This document shows, in pieces, positions 1 through 14,904 of a stretch of 52,157 bases of DNA. The DNA comes from Burkholderia multivorans (GTDB lineage Bacteria > Pseudomonadota > Gammaproteobacteria > Burkholderiales > Burkholderiaceae): positions 39,410 through 91,566 of the forward strand of contig NZ_JAAGNW010000004.1 in the NCBI RefSeq assembly GCF_010645215.1. The letters are read 5' to 3'. Positions within the stretch are counted from its first letter, which is position 1, and every line of letters begins with the position of its first letter. Both the position numbers and the translations under genes were made by a program. Below the pieces are notes generated by a model. The model did no database searches and was not told the origin of the DNA. It saw only the letters and a program-made list of their open reading frames with translations.

Positions 1-1
1 C

Positions 2-481
2 GGCGAGCCGGCTGTCGATAAGCGGCACGCAGCCGCCGACGACTGGGATGCCGAGCAGCAAGACGACAATACAATCGTTCCGCTTACGCGGGCCGAAGCG
101 GAAACGCTGTTCGGGCCGGAGGTAAGCCGACCGTCGCGGGTCACGCCCTATCGGGTAGTGATCGCGCAAGTGGTTCTGTCCTTGGTTGCAACGCTGGCGT
201 GGTGGCTGTTTTCCTCGAAGCCGCCGGGTGCCGCTGCGCAATCCGCATTCCTGGGTGGAGCGATTGGCTGGGCGCCAAGCGCATTGTTCGCGGCGCGTTT
301 GAGGCGAGGCGGTGCCGACACCGTGATGGGCTGGGTGGTCGGTGAAGTACTGAAGATGGGCGCGACGATCGCACTATTCGTAGTGATCGCCGTGTGGTAC
401 CCCGGCGTGCACTGGGTGCCGCTGCTCGTCACGTACCTGCTCGTGTTGAAAACGTACTGGATAGCGTTGGCCTGGCGATAG
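2..481 (+). CDS. atpI: ATP synthase subunit I (AtpI), 5' end outside window
   Basis: The frame is open from the first bases of the window, so the start codon lies upstream; 159 codons are visible. The acidic N-terminal stretch is followed by four hydrophobic segments (about residues 53-70, 76-98, 105-127 and 131-152), typical of AtpI. AtpI is a small membrane protein thought to help c-ring assembly or cation supply for F1Fo. Its position directly upstream of atpB is the standard first place in a bacterial atp operon and supports the call more than sequence conservation, which is weak in this family. An internal GTG at 158 would give only 107 residues and would lose the conserved hydrophilic N-terminus, so it is not preferred. 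Confidence 0.85.
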   Translation, partial: GEPAVDKRHAAADDWDAEQQDDNTIVPLTRAEAETLFGPEVSRPSRVTPYRVVIAQVVLSLVATLAWWLFSSKPPGAAAQSAFLGGAIGWAPSALFAARLRRGGADTVMGWVVGEVLKMGATIALFVVIAVWYPGVHWVPLLVTYLLVLKTYWIALAWR

Positions 482-550
482 ACTATGAAACCCTGCGCGG
501 TTCGACCGGAACACGCGCAGGCGCGTTCCCGCAATAGATTGTTGCGGTGA

Positions 551-1450
<900 letters not shown>

Positions 1451-1483
1451 GCGACCGGACGAATCAAGCAGGTTTGTTTTTAG

Positions 1484-2340
<857 letters not shown>

Positions 2341-2342
2341 TC

Positions 2343-2882
2343 ATGGCCGAACTTGCAACCATCGCCCGCCCTTACGCAGAAGCGCTGTTCCGCGTGGCCG
2401 AGGGTGGTGATATCGCCGCCTGGTCCACGCTCGTGCAAGAGCTGGCTCAGGTTGCGCACCTGCCCGAAGTGCTGTCCGTCGCGTCGAGCCCGAAAGTGAG
2501 CCGCGCGCAGGTCAACGAGCTGCTGCTCGCCGCGGTGAAATCGCCGCTGGCAACCAGTGCGGAAGCGAAGAACTTCGTGCAGATGCTGGTCGAAAATCAC
2601 CGTATCGCGCTGCTGCCGGAAATCTCCGCGCAGTTCGACGAGCTGAAGAATGCGCGCGAAGGCGCGGCAGACGTGCAGATCGTCAGCGCGTTTCCGCTCG
2701 AAGGCGCACAGCTCACCGAACTCATCGCCAACCTTGAACGCAGGTTCAAGCGCAAGCTGAAGCCGACGGTCGAGATCGATGCGTCGCTGATCGGCGGCGT
2801 GCGCGTGACGGTCGGTGACGAAGTGCTCGATACCTCGGTCCGCGCGCGGCTCGCCAGCATGCAGACAGCCTTGAGCGCTTGA
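2343..2882 (+). CDS. atpH: F1Fo ATP synthase subunit delta
   Basis: A 179-residue peripheral stator protein joining the b dimer to the top of the alpha/beta hexamer. It shows the N-terminal helical domain ([15 protein letters not shown]) and the C-terminal conserved region with [22 protein letters not shown]. Length is normal. It starts at ATG 2343 directly after the atpF stop codon and is followed 48 bp later by atpA. Confidence 0.97.
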   Translation: MAELATIARPYAEALFRVAEGGDIAAWSTLVQELAQVAHLPEVLSVASSPKVSRAQVNELLLAAVKSPLATSAEAKNFVQMLVENHRIALLPEISAQFDELKNAREGAADVQIVSAFPLEGAQLTELIANLERRFKRKLKPTVEIDASLIGGVRVTVGDEVLDTSVRARLASMQTALSA

Positions 2883-2930
2883 GCGCCCAGGCAGCCGGCA
2901 CGCAACAGAATTGACTATCAGGAGCGAATA

Positions 2931-4472
2931 ATGCAACTCAATCCCTCTGAGATCAGCGAGCTGATCAAGAGCCGGATCCAGGGCCTTGAAGCGAGCGCAG
3001 ACGTTCGCAACCAGGGCACCGTGATCTCCGTGACCGACGGTATCGTACGTATCCACGGCCTGTCGGACGTGATGCAGGGCGAAATGCTCGAGTTCCCGGG
3101 CAACACCTTCGGCCTCGCGCTGAACCTCGAGCGCGACTCGGTCGGCGCGGTGATTCTCGGCGAATACGAACACATCTCGGAAGGCGACATCGTCAAGACG
3201 ACGGGCCGCATTCTCGAAGTCCCGGTCGGCCCGGAACTCGTCGGCCGCGTGGTCGATGCGCTCGGCAACCCGATCGACGGCAAGGGCCCGGTCAACGCGA
3301 AGCTGACCGACGCGATCGAAAAGATCGCCCCGGGCGTGATCTGGCGTAAGTCGGTGTCGCAGCCGGTGCAGACGGGCATCAAGTCGATCGACGCGATGGT
3401 GCCGATCGGCCGCGGCCAGCGTGAGCTGATCATCGGCGACCGTCAGTGCGGCAAGACCGCGGTGGCGCTCGACGCGATCATCAACCAGAAGGGCAAGGAC
3501 CTGATCTGTATCTACGTCGCGATCGGCCAGAAGGCTTCGTCGATCATGAACGTGGTGCGCAAGCTCGAAGAAACCGGCGCGATGGCGTACACGATCGTCG
3601 TCGCCGCTTCGGCATCGGATTCCGCCGCGATGCAGTACCTGGCGCCGTACGCCGGCTGCACGATGGGCGAATACTTCCGCGATCGCGGCCAGGACGCGCT
3701 GATCATCTATGACGATTTGACCAAGCAAGCCTGGGCATACCGTCAGATCTCGCTGCTGCTGCGCCGCCCGCCGGGCCGTGAAGCGTACCCGGGCGACGTG
3801 TTCTATCTGCACTCGCGTCTGCTCGAGCGCGCGGCTCGCGTCTCGGAAGAGTACGTCGAGAAGTTCACGAACGGCGAAGTGAAGGGCAAGAGCGGCTCGC
3901 TGACGGCGCTGCCCGTAATCGAAACGCAGGCAGGCGACGTGACCGCGTTCGTTCCGACGAACGTGATCTCGATCACCGACGGCCAGATCTTCCTGGAAAC
4001 CGACCTGTTCAACGCAGGCATCCGCCCGGCAATCAACGCCGGCGTGTCGGTGTCGCGCGTCGGCGGCGCCGCTCAGACGAAGGTCGTGAAGAAGCTGTCG
4101 GGCGGTATCCGTACCGACCTCGCGCAGTATCGTGAACTGGCTGCGTTTGCGCAGTTCGCGTCGGACCTCGACGAAGCGACCCGCAAGCAGCTCGAGCGCG
4201 GCCGCCGCGTGACGGAACTGCTGAAGCAGCCGCAGTACCAGCCGCTGCAGGTCTGGGAACTGGCCGTGTCGCTGTACGCCGCGAACAACGGCTACCTCGA
4301 CGACCTCGACGTCAAGCAAGTGCTGCCGTTCGAGAAGGGCCTGCGCGACAACCTGAAGACCAGCCACGCTGACCTCATCAAGCGCATCGAAGACACCAAG
4401 GATCTCTCGAAGGACGACGAAGGCGCGCTGCGCGCGGCGATCGAATCCTTCAAGAAATCGGGTGCCTATTGA
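2931..4472 (+). CDS. atpA: F1Fo ATP synthase subunit alpha
   Basis: A 513-residue non-catalytic nucleotide-binding subunit of F1. Walker A is GDRQCGKT; the arginine finger region [10 protein letters not shown] and the C-terminal helical domain are present. The length equals that of Burkholderia homologues, with no internal gap. AGGAGCG precedes ATG 2931. Third of the F1 genes in the order delta-alpha-gamma-beta-epsilon. Confidence 0.98.
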   Translation: MQLNPSEISELIKSRIQGLEASADVRNQGTVISVTDGIVRIHGLSDVMQGEMLEFPGNTFGLALNLERDSVGAVILGEYEHISEGDIVKTTGRILEVPVGPELVGRVVDALGNPIDGKGPVNAKLTDAIEKIAPGVIWRKSVSQPVQTGIKSIDAMVPIGRGQRELIIGDRQCGKTAVALDAIINQKGKDLICIYVAIGQKASSIMNVVRKLEETGAMAYTIVVAASASDSAAMQYLAPYAGCTMGEYFRDRGQDALIIYDDLTKQAWAYRQISLLLRRPPGREAYPGDVFYLHSRLLERAARVSEEYVEKFTNGEVKGKSGSLTALPVIETQAGDVTAFVPTNVISITDGQIFLETDLFNAGIRPAINAGVSVSRVGGAAQTKVVKKLSGGIRTDLAQYRELAAFAQFASDLDEATRKQLERGRRVTELLKQPQYQPLQVWELAVSLYAANNGYLDDLDVKQVLPFEKGLRDNLKTSHADLIKRIEDTKDLSKDDEGALRAAIESFKKSGAY

Positions 4473-4541
4473 TCCGCGAGTGACACACTGAGGCCGCGCG
4501 GGGGCTGACGCACCCGCGCCGCTTCGGTCAAGGAGCAAGCT

Positions 4542-5345
4542 ATGGCTGGAATGAAGGAAATTCGCGGCAAGATCAAGAGCGTGCAGAACACGCGCAAGAT
4601 CACGAAGGCGATGGAGATGGTGGCCGCCGCGCACATGAGCCGTGCGAACCCGGAGTACCGTCACCCGTTCGTGGTGGCGAACGACGGCGCGAAGACGGCC
4701 GGCATCATCCTCGTCACGACGGACAAGGGGCTGTGCGGCGGGCTGAACACCAACGTGCTGCGCGCGACGGTGCAGAAGTTCAAGGAGCTGGAAGAGAAGG
4801 GCCAGAAGGTCGAAGCCACCGCGATCGGCGGCAAGGGCCTCGGCTTCCTGAACCGCTTCGGCGCGAAGGTGATGTCGCAGGTCTCGCACCTCGGCGACAC
4901 CCCGCATCTCGACAAGCTGATCGGCGCCGTGAAGACGCAGCTCGATCTGTACTCGGAAGGCAAGCTGTCGGCGGTTTATATCGCGTACACGCGCTTCGTC
5001 AACACGATGAAGCAGGAAGCGGTGATCGAGCAGCTGCTGCCGCTGTCGTCGGAGCACTTCGAGGCGAACGACGGCACGCCGGCGACGTCGTGGGACTACA
5101 TCTACGAGCCGGACGCGCAGGCCGTCGTCGACGAACTGCTCGTGCGTTACGTCGAGGCGCTGGTGTACCAGGCCGTCGCGGAGAACATGGCGTCCGAGCA
5201 ATCGGCGCGGATGGTCGGGATGAAGGCCGCGTCCGACAACGCGAAGACGGTGATCAGCGAACTGCAGCTCGTGTACAACAAGAGCCGTCAGGCCGCGATT
5301 ACGAAAGAACTGTCGGAGATCGTCGGCGGCGCAGCCGCTGTTTAA
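4542..5345 (+). CDS. atpG: F1Fo ATP synthase subunit gamma, with an internal 24-residue in-frame gap
   Basis: Gamma is the rotating central shaft of F1. The frame is open for 267 residues, starting [24 protein letters not shown] and ending [15 protein letters not shown]. Homologues have about 291. After MEMVAA (residues 26-31) the protein jumps straight to [14 protein letters not shown]. The conserved N-terminal coiled-coil block SKMR-AQ-RM-A-RPYA-KV, present even in E. coli gamma, is absent, a loss of 24 codons (72 bp) at about 4628/4629. The expected sequence has GCCGC on both sides of the gap, so a short direct repeat could explain the loss. The missing block is part of the shaft, so the encoded protein should not support rotation. 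Confidence 0.96.
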   Translation: MAGMKEIRGKIKSVQNTRKITKAMEMVAAAHMSRANPEYRHPFVVANDGAKTAGIILVTTDKGLCGGLNTNVLRATVQKFKELEEKGQKVEATAIGGKGLGFLNRFGAKVMSQVSHLGDTPHLDKLIGAVKTQLDLYSEGKLSAVYIAYTRFVNTMKQEAVIEQLLPLSSEHFEANDGTPATSWDYIYEPDAQAVVDELLVRYVEALVYQAVAENMASEQSARMVGMKAASDNAKTVISELQLVYNKSRQAAITKELSEIVGGAAAV

Positions 5346-6806
<1,461 letters not shown>

Positions 6807-6922
6807 GGGTTCGAGTGGTCGCATGCTGGCGCAGTACCGGCCGGGATTATTAGTCCGACTGTTATCCCGGGCGGTCGCGCCGGCCGCAATACGCTCAACC
6901 CGTGCATGAGATTGGAGTCGAT

Positions 6923-7348
6923 ATGGCAACCATCAAAGTAGACGTCGTCAGCGCGGAAGAGGAAATCTTCTCGGGCCAGGCGAAATTCGTCGCGCTGCCG
7001 GGCGAAACGGGTGAGCTGGGCATTCTGCCGGGCCACACGCCGCTCATCACCCGGATCCGTCCGGGCGCAGTGCGCAGCGAGGTCGAGAGCGGCAGCGAGG
7101 AATTCGTGTTCGTCGCCGGCGGCATCCTCGAGGTGCAGCCGGGCGCCGTGACGGTGCTCGCCGACACCGCGATCCGCGGCAAGGATCTCGACGCGGCGAA
7201 AGCCGAGGAAGCGCGCAAGCGCGCGGAAGAAACGCTGCAGAACGCGAAGTCGGATCTCGACCTCGCGAAGGCGCAGTCGGAGCTGGCCACCGCGATGGCG
7301 CAGCTCGAGGCGATCCAGCGTCTCGCGAAGATCCGCAGCAAGCACTGA
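6923..7348 (+). CDS. atpC: F1Fo ATP synthase subunit epsilon
   Basis: A 141-residue rotor subunit that couples F1 to the c ring and can inhibit hydrolysis. The N-terminal beta-sandwich ([20 protein letters not shown]) and the C-terminal two-helix region rich in Ala, Glu and Lys are both present. I chose ATG 6923 ([18 protein letters not shown]), which matches homologues; the ATG at 6902 would add seven unconserved residues. It is the last gene of the operon and is followed by an intrinsic terminator. Confidence 0.97.
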   Translation: MATIKVDVVSAEEEIFSGQAKFVALPGETGELGILPGHTPLITRIRPGAVRSEVESGSEEFVFVAGGILEVQPGAVTVLADTAIRGKDLDAAKAEEARKRAEETLQNAKSDLDLAKAQSELATAMAQLEAIQRLAKIRSKH

Positions 7349-7373
7349 GCACGCGCGGTTCCGCATCACGAAC

Positions 7374-7400
7374 AAGAGCAGCCTCCGGGCTGCTCTTTTC
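7374..7400 (+). terminator. Rho-independent terminator of the atp operon
   Basis: A 10-bp perfect stem (AAGAGCAGCC / GGCTGCTCTT) with a TCCG loop is followed by a short T run. It lies 25 bp after the atpC stop codon. Confidence 0.9.
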
Positions 7401-7496
7401 GTTGGCGCGCCCGGGTAACACTTGATGTCGGGCGATCGTAAGCGGATGGCACAATGGCCGGATAACGACGGTACATTCCTCTCGCGGAGACAGCAC

Positions 7497-9224
7497 ATGG
7501 CGGCAGTTCCAGGCAGCGGCGCGCAGATCGCGCCCCAGGACGGTGTTTCGTATGTACGCGGCGCCACCGACGCGCCCTTGAACGAGGCCACGATCGGCGC
7601 GTTCCTGGCCGATGCCGTGCGGCGTTTCCCGGACCGGCCGGCCGTCGTGTTCCGCGAGCAGCAGGTGCGCTGGAGCTGGCGCGAGTTCGCCGCCGAGGTC
7701 GATGTCCTCGCCGCGGGCTTGCTCGCGCTCGGCATCGGCAAGGGCGACCGGGTCGGCATCTGGTCGCCCAACCGGGTCGAGTGGCTGCTGACCCAGTTCG
7801 CGACCGCGCGGATCGGCGCGATCCTCGTCAACATCAATCCCGCCTATCGGCTCGCCGAACTCGAATACGCGCTGAACAAGGTCGGCTGCAAGCTGCTCGT
7901 CGCCGCGGAGCGCTTCAAGACCTCCGCGTATGTCGAGATGCTCGAGGAGATCGCGCCCGAGCTGGCCAGCCATGCGCCGGCCGCGCTGCACGCGGCGCGC
8001 GTGCCGGCGCTGCGCACGGTCGTGTCGATTCCGGACGTCGCGCCGCGCGGCATGCTGAGCTTCGCCGAGCTGCTGGCGCGCGGCCGCGCCGCGCACGATC
8101 CCGCGCGGCTCGATGCGCTCGGCGCGACACTCGCGTCGGACGAGCCGATCAACATCCAGTTCACGAGCGGCACGACGGGCAGCCCGAAAGGGGCGACGCT
8201 CACGCACCGCAACGTCGTCAACAACGCCGGTTCGATCGCGCGCGTGATGAAGCTCACCGAACACGACGCGCTGTGCATTCCGGTGCCGCTGTACCACTGT
8301 TTCGGGATGGTGCTCGCGGTGCTCGCCTGCGTGTCGGCGGGCGCGAAGATGGTGTTCCCGGGCGAGGCGTTCGAGCCGGGCGCGACGCTCGCGGCGGTCG
8401 CCGAGGAGCGCTGCACCGCGCTGCACGGCGTGCCGACGATGTTCATCGCGGAACTCGATCACCCCGAGTTCGAGCGCTTCGACCTCGGCTCGCTGCGCAC
8501 CGGCATCATGGCGGGCTCGCCGTGTCCGATCGAGACCATGAAGCGGGTGGTGTCGAAGATGCACCTGGCCGAGGTGACGATCGCCTACGGGATGACGGAA
8601 ACGAGCCCGGTGTCGTTCCAGAGCACGACCACCGATTCGCTCGAGAAGCGCACCACGACCGTCGGCCGGATCCAGCCGCATCTCGAGGCGAAGATCGTCG
8701 ATCCGCTCGGCGCGATCGTGCCGGTCGGCGCGACGGGCGAGCTGTGCACGAAGGGCTATTCGGTGATGCAGGGCTACTGGGGCGACGAGGCGAAGACGGC
8801 CGAGGTGATCGTCGACGGCTGGATGCACACCGGCGATCTCGCGACGCTCGACGAGGAGGGCTTCTGCAATATCGTCGGCCGCCTGAAGGACATGCTGATC
8901 CGCGGCGGGGAGAACATCTATCCGCGCGAGATCGAGGAATTCCTGTTTCGGCATCCGAAGATCCAGAGCGTGCAGGTGTTCGGCGTGCCCGATGCGAAGT
9001 ACGGCGAGGAGGTGTGCGCGTGGGTCGTGCTGCGCGCGGGCGAGGCGATGAGCGACGACGAGCTGCGCGAGTTCTGCCGCGGCCAGATCGCGCACTACAA
9101 GGTGCCGCGCTACGTGCGCTTCGTCGACGCGCTGCCGATGACGGTGACGGGCAAGGTGCAGAAGTTCGTGATGCGCGACCGGATGATCGAGGAACTGCAC
9201 CTCGACGTGCCGAAAACGGCCTGA
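7497..9224 (+). CDS. AMP-binding acyl-CoA synthetase (FadD/ACSF2-like)
   Basis: A 575-residue ATP-dependent carboxylate-CoA ligase. The P-loop [17 protein letters not shown] starts near residue 223; YGMTETSP, the [11 protein letters not shown] region, [12 protein letters not shown] and the C-terminal catalytic lysine motif [10 protein letters not shown] follow in order. The closest remembered relatives are medium-chain or general acyl-CoA synthetases of the ACSF2/FadD13 type; the exact chain length cannot be read from sequence. ATG 7497 has GGAGA upstream, and upstream in-frame codons from 7422 lack a ribosome site. It is transcribed alone, after the atp terminator. Confidence 0.88.
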   Translation: MAAVPGSGAQIAPQDGVSYVRGATDAPLNEATIGAFLADAVRRFPDRPAVVFREQQVRWSWREFAAEVDVLAAGLLALGIGKGDRVGIWSPNRVEWLLTQFATARIGAILVNINPAYRLAELEYALNKVGCKLLVAAERFKTSAYVEMLEEIAPELASHAPAALHAARVPALRTVVSIPDVAPRGMLSFAELLARGRAAHDPARLDALGATLASDEPINIQFTSGTTGSPKGATLTHRNVVNNAGSIARVMKLTEHDALCIPVPLYHCFGMVLAVLACVSAGAKMVFPGEAFEPGATLAAVAEERCTALHGVPTMFIAELDHPEFERFDLGSLRTGIMAGSPCPIETMKRVVSKMHLAEVTIAYGMTETSPVSFQSTTTDSLEKRTTTVGRIQPHLEAKIVDPLGAIVPVGATGELCTKGYSVMQGYWGDEAKTAEVIVDGWMHTGDLATLDEEGFCNIVGRLKDMLIRGGENIYPREIEEFLFRHPKIQSVQVFGVPDAKYGEEVCAWVVLRAGEAMSDDELREFCRGQIAHYKVPRYVRFVDALPMTVTGKVQKFVMRDRMIEELHLDVPKTA

Positions 9225-9273
9225 GCGGCCGGGCCCGCTGCGCATTCGAGGTACGCGACGTTTTCGACGGACG

Positions 9274-9299
9274 AAAAAAAGCGGGCTTATGAGCCCGCT
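9274..9299 (-). terminator. Intrinsic terminator acting on minus-strand transcripts
   Basis: An 8-bp perfect stem AGCGGGCT / AGCCCGCT with a 4-base loop. On the minus strand it is followed by a run of seven U; on the plus strand no U run follows. It therefore ends a leftward transcript, either a long 3' tail of the pheC-like gene (stop at 9821) or a separate small RNA. Confidence 0.8.
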
Positions 9300-9490
9300 A
9301 AAAACCACACGCTACGGGGTTAGCGCGAGGAGACCATCGGTGAAGCGCATCGGTATGAGCCGACCACGACTTCAACAAGGATGCCCCTTCAGAAGGGATT
9401 CGGCACGAGGCCGACGGACATGAGGTGTGCTTCGCATCCGCTCACACTCGGCACACCAGACCGCATCCGTGTTGAAACCGTGAGAGGCAT
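9274..9490 (-). ncRNA. Possible small RNA ending at the 9274 terminator
   Basis: The 596 bp between 9225 and 9820 hold no plausible coding gene on either strand. A strong minus-strand terminator sits 520 bp downstream of the nearest minus-strand stop codon. Between them the minus strand can form local hairpins, for example GTGTGC/GCACAC around 9425-9456 and CCCTTC-TGA-AGGGG around 9384-9398. TTGTTA and TAGCTTAAT near 9504-9524 could be part of a promoter, but the spacing is poor. I do not recognise a known RNA family; 6S RNA was considered and not supported. The 5' end is a guess. Confidence 0.25.
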
Positions 9491-9820
9491 TGTGGGCGAA
9501 TTAAGCTAGCCGCGCGGTAACAAAGTGTTTCAGGTTGTAACGCCCGCCAGATAAGGCTCTCCGGGATTTTTTACTGTTTCCAAGGTGACAAAAAGTCATT
9601 TTTACCGCCATATACGATGCATTTTCCGCATTGAATCGGATGAATGTTTATTCTCCCATCGCGGGGGCGATTTCGGCACCTTGCGGGCACCGTCGGACAC
9701 GCGTGAATCCATGCTCGGCTGAGCGCGGCGGGCAGGCTCGCGCGGGCGCCCGGTGTTACCGCTTCGCGCCCGCGCCGGCCGTTCGGGCAAGCCGGTGCGG
9801 GCGGACGGCTGCGCGAGGCG

Positions 9821-10597
9821 CTACTTGAGCCAGCGATCGGAGATCGCGCGGTACGCGCCGGTCTCGCGCGCGAGGTGCAGCCACTGGTCGACGTACTGCT
9901 GGAACACCACGTCGCCGCGCGGCAGCATGTAGGCCTTCTCGCCGTACTGGAACGGCTGGTCCGGATGCACGGAGCACAGCCCCGGGTTGAGCTTCTGCTG
10001 CAGCCGGGTCTCGGAGGCGTCGGTCACCATCACGTCCGCGCGGCCGGCGAGGATCTCCTTGAAGATCGTCACGTTGTCCGGATACACGGTGAGGTTCGCG
10101 TGGGTGAAGAACTGCTTCGCGAAGCGCTCGTTGGTGCCGCCCGGATTCACGATCACGCGGGTCGACGGCTGGTCGATCTGCGCGACGGTCTGGTACTTGT
10201 CGACATCCGCGCAGCGCACGATCGGGGTCTTGCCGTCGACCGCGTACGGCGCGCTGAAGAACACGCGCTTCTGGCGCTCCAGCGTGGTCGACACGCCGCC
10301 CACCGCGATGTCGCAGCGCGCGATGAAGTCGTCCGTGAGCGTCGGCCAGCTGGTCTTCACGAAGCTCGCTTTCACGCCGAGCGACTTCGCGAGCGATTCG
10401 GCCATGTCGATGTCGATGCCCTCGAAGCGACCGTCGGCGCGCGCATACGAATACGGCTTGTAGTCCCCGGTGGTGCAGATGCGCAGCGCGCCGCGCGCGA
10501 GCACGTCGTCGAGCCGCGACGGCGCGGCGTCCTGGGCGCAGGCGTGGCCTGCGGCGCAGGCGAGCGTCACGCCGAGCGCGATCAGCGAGTGTTTCAT
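9821..10597 (-). CDS. pheC: Periplasmic cyclohexadienyl dehydratase (PheC-like)
   Basis: A 258-residue protein with a Sec signal peptide (MKHSLIALGVTLACAAGHACA) and the type-II periplasmic binding-protein fold. Motifs match Pseudomonas PheC rather than plain transport receptors: TTGDYKPYSY, SWPTL, LERQKR, DGKTPIVRC, QIDQPSTRVIVNPGGTNERFA, YPDNVTIFKEI, and EKAYMLPRGD followed by YVDQWLH. PheC converts prephenate to phenylpyruvate and arogenate to phenylalanine. ATG 10597 has AAGGAGACTCC upstream; the alternative at 10612 adds five residues without a ribosome site. It is divergent from hemE. A bare amino-acid receptor remains possible, but the NPGGTNERFA block favours the enzyme. Confidence 0.8.
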   Translation of the reverse strand: MKHSLIALGVTLACAAGHACAQDAAPSRLDDVLARGALRICTTGDYKPYSYARADGRFEGIDIDMAESLAKSLGVKASFVKTSWPTLTDDFIARCDIAVGGVSTTLERQKRVFFSAPYAVDGKTPIVRCADVDKYQTVAQIDQPSTRVIVNPGGTNERFAKQFFTHANLTVYPDNVTIFKEILAGRADVMVTDASETRLQQKLNPGLCSVHPDQPFQYGEKAYMLPRGDVVFQQYVDQWLHLARETGAYRAISDRWLK

Positions 10598-10745
10598 GGA
10601 GTCTCCTTGCAAACGGACCTGGGGAAGCGCCCGATCATAACGGAGCCGCGGCGCGCGTCATATGGACGCGAAGCTTGGGGCGGGCACGGGCGGCGGGCCG
10701 CTGTCCGGTAGAATGCCCCTTTGTTTTCGCTTCGTCGGATTCACC

Positions 10746-11837
10746 GTGGCCCATACCCTGCTCAACGACACCTTCCTGCGCGCGCTGCTGCGCGAGCCGA
10801 CCGACTACACGCCGATCTGGCTGATGCGCCAGGCCGGCCGCTACCTGCCGGAGTACCGCGCGACGCGCGCGCGGGCGGGCAGCTTCCTCGGCCTCGCCAA
10901 GAACCCCGACTACGCGACGGAAGTCACGCTGCAGCCGCTCGAGCGCTATCCGCTCGACGCCGCGATCCTGTTCTCCGACATCCTGACGATTCCCGACGCG
11001 ATGGGGCTCGGCCTCGATTTCGCGACCGGCGAAGGGCCGAAGTTCGCGCATCCGGTGCGCACCGAGGCCGACGTCGCGAAGCTCGCGGTGCCCGATATCG
11101 GCGCGACGCTCGGCTACGTGACCGACGCGGTGCGCGAGATCCGCCGCGCGCTGACCGACGGCCAGGGGCGCCAGCGCGTGCCGCTGATCGGTTTTTCCGG
11201 CAGCCCGTGGACGCTCGCCTGCTACATGGTCGAGGGCGGCGGCTCCGACGATTTCCGCACCGTGAAATCGATGGCCTATGCGCGCCCGGACCTCATGCAC
11301 CGGATCCTCGACATCAACGCGCAGGCGGTGGCCGCGTACCTGAACGCCCAGATCGACGCGGGTGCGCAGGCCGTGATGATCTTCGACACCTGGGGCGGCG
11401 CGCTCGCGGACGGCGCGTACCAGCGCTACTCGCTCGACTACATCCGGCGCGTCGTCGCGCAGCTCAAGCGCGAGCACGACGGCGAGCGGGTGCCGGTGAT
11501 CACCTTCACGAAGGGCGGCGGCCTGTGGCTCGAGGAGATCGCGCAGACGGGCGTCGACGCCGTCGGCCTCGACTGGACCGTCAACCCGGGCCGCGCGCGC
11601 GAGCGCGTGGCGGGGCAGGTGGCGCTGCAGGGCAACCTCGATCCGACCATCCTGTTCGCGCCCCCCGAGGCGATCCGCGCCGAGGCGCGCGCGGTGCTCG
11701 ACAGCTACGGCAACCATCCCGGCCACGTGTTCAATCTCGGCCACGGCATCTCGCAGTTCACGCCGCCCGAGCACGTCACCGAGCTGGTCGACGAGGTGCA
11801 CCGGCATAGCCGCGCGATCCGTCAGGGCACGGCCTGA
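10746..11837 (+). CDS. hemE: Uroporphyrinogen decarboxylase
   Basis: A 363-residue cytosolic enzyme of heme synthesis that decarboxylates uroporphyrinogen III to coproporphyrinogen III. The N-terminal signature [16 protein letters not shown], the segment [30 protein letters not shown] and the C-terminal [15 protein letters not shown] are present. The start is GTG 10746, giving [15 protein letters not shown] as in Burkholderia homologues. Length is normal. A TAGAAT -10-like element lies about 40 bp upstream. It is divergent from pheC. Confidence 0.97.
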   Translation: MAHTLLNDTFLRALLREPTDYTPIWLMRQAGRYLPEYRATRARAGSFLGLAKNPDYATEVTLQPLERYPLDAAILFSDILTIPDAMGLGLDFATGEGPKFAHPVRTEADVAKLAVPDIGATLGYVTDAVREIRRALTDGQGRQRVPLIGFSGSPWTLACYMVEGGGSDDFRTVKSMAYARPDLMHRILDINAQAVAAYLNAQIDAGAQAVMIFDTWGGALADGAYQRYSLDYIRRVVAQLKREHDGERVPVITFTKGGGLWLEEIAQTGVDAVGLDWTVNPGRARERVAGQVALQGNLDPTILFAPPEAIRAEARAVLDSYGNHPGHVFNLGHGISQFTPPEHVTELVDEVHRHSRAIRQGTA

Positions 11838-11942
11838 CAGCGCTCCGCATGCTGCGTCGCAAGGTGAGAATGCGGGGCAGAACCGCCCCGATCGCTCGCC
11901 AGCCTTGACCGCATGCCGATCCGATGCTTGTCAAGACTTGAC

Positions 11943-11951
11943 TTATACACA
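11943..11951 (+). promoter_or_regulatory. DnaA box (TTATACACA)
   Basis: An exact match to the DnaA consensus TTATNCACA, about 340 bp upstream of priA and 190 bp from a second box in the same orientation. Confidence 0.55.
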
Positions 11952-12132
11952 TTTCAGTCGTTGCAGCGCGGTAGACACCCGTATCGCAGGCCGCGTCTCG
12001 CTATGATCGTGGAAATTAGATAGCAGCCTTACGGGATAAGGCTTTGCGGCTACCGGGCCTAATCTCGAAAAAGCGACGGGCGGCCGGGCACAAGGCCGTT
12101 CCAGCGTCGATCGACGGAAGTTCTCAACAAAG

Positions 12133-12141
12133 TTATCCACA
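12133..12141 (+). promoter_or_regulatory. DnaA box (TTATCCACA)
   Basis: A perfect match to the strongest DnaA box, 140 bp upstream of priA. Two boxes alone do not make an origin; transcriptional control of priA or DnaA titration are both possible. Confidence 0.6.
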
Positions 12142-12280
12142 GGCTGTATGGGTGGCCGCGATTCCTAATGAGAATCCAAAACTTAGCGCCGAAAGTGATG
12201 TTTTACTTTAACTTCGCCGCCGCCACGGGCGTTTGCGCGGCGCGACGGGCGTGCGCGCCCGCGCCGTCGGCGGCGCGGCG

Positions 12281-14539
<2,259 letters not shown>

Positions 14540-14546
14540 CGCCGCG

Positions 14547-14693
14547 CTATTCGTGCGCCTGGCGCAGCGAGCGCCGTTCGAGGCGCGCGAGATCGAGCGC
14601 CTGACCCACGACCGGCGAGGCGCCGCGCACGAATACGATCACGCCCGCCACCCAGCCCGCCAGCACGATTCCAATGACTACCCAAGCGTCCAT
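14547..14693 (-). CDS. 48-residue single-pass membrane protein
   Basis: A short gene easily missed. MDAWVVIGIVLAGWVAGVIVFVRG forms one hydrophobic helix at the N-terminus, followed by a charged tail (LARLERRSLRQAHE). A strong ribosome site GAGGAGG sits six bases before the ATG on the minus strand, which decides the start at 14693 rather than the upstream in-frame codon at 14753. It is convergent with priA, only 7 bp between stop codons. Function unknown; I recognise no family. Confidence 0.6.
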   Translation of the reverse strand: MDAWVVIGIVLAGWVAGVIVFVRGASPVVGQALDLARLERRSLRQAHE

Positions 14694-14828
14694 CTTGCCT
14701 CCTCGCGGCCGCGCGAAGGGGCGACCGCATGCTACCCGGGTATACGGCCACATCTACGGCAATCTGTAGCCAGCAAATCTGACAGGGATAAGGGAAAATA
14801 CCGATCGTCGAGGGGGCTGGTGCGACCC

Positions 14829-14904
14829 GGTTGCACGAGTGTAAGATATTGATAATTAATGGCTTTATAAGGGTGCAACCAATCTTTTGATTTGGTTGCA
14901 CCTT
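14829..14904 (+). promoter_or_regulatory. putA control region: three GTTGCA operator motifs, with a terminator-like hairpin
   Basis: GTTGCA occurs at 14830-14835 (+), 14874-14879 (- strand) and 14895-14900 (+). This hexamer is the established core recognised by the ribbon-helix-helix domain of E. coli PutA. The second and third copies form an 11-bp perfect inverted repeat (GGTGCAACCAA / TTGGTTGCACC, 14872-14903) followed by five T. The AT-rich stretch 14842-14870, with TAAGAT and GATAAT elements, lies between the first two copies and is the likely promoter. Repression by PutA is inferred. Confidence 0.7.

Larger units (their letters stand above)
11838..12280. other. Intergenic region hemE-priA with two DnaA boxes
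   Basis: These 443 bp hold no convincing open frame. A GGGGC/GCCCC hairpin lies just after hemE but has no T tract. Two perfect DnaA-box sequences occur (separate entries) and the last 100 bp are relatively AT rich. No tRNA or repeat was seen. Confidence 0.6.

Noticed and set aside
9274-9490. 6S RNA
   Set aside because: The two ends do not form the long closing stem with a central bubble, and the usual neighbour gene for a 5-formyltetrahydrofolate cyclo-ligase is absent.
11838-12280. Possible chromosomal origin, given two DnaA boxes
   Set aside because: Only two boxes, no clear DNA-unwinding element with repeats, and the usual origin neighbours (dnaA, dnaN, rpmH) are absent.
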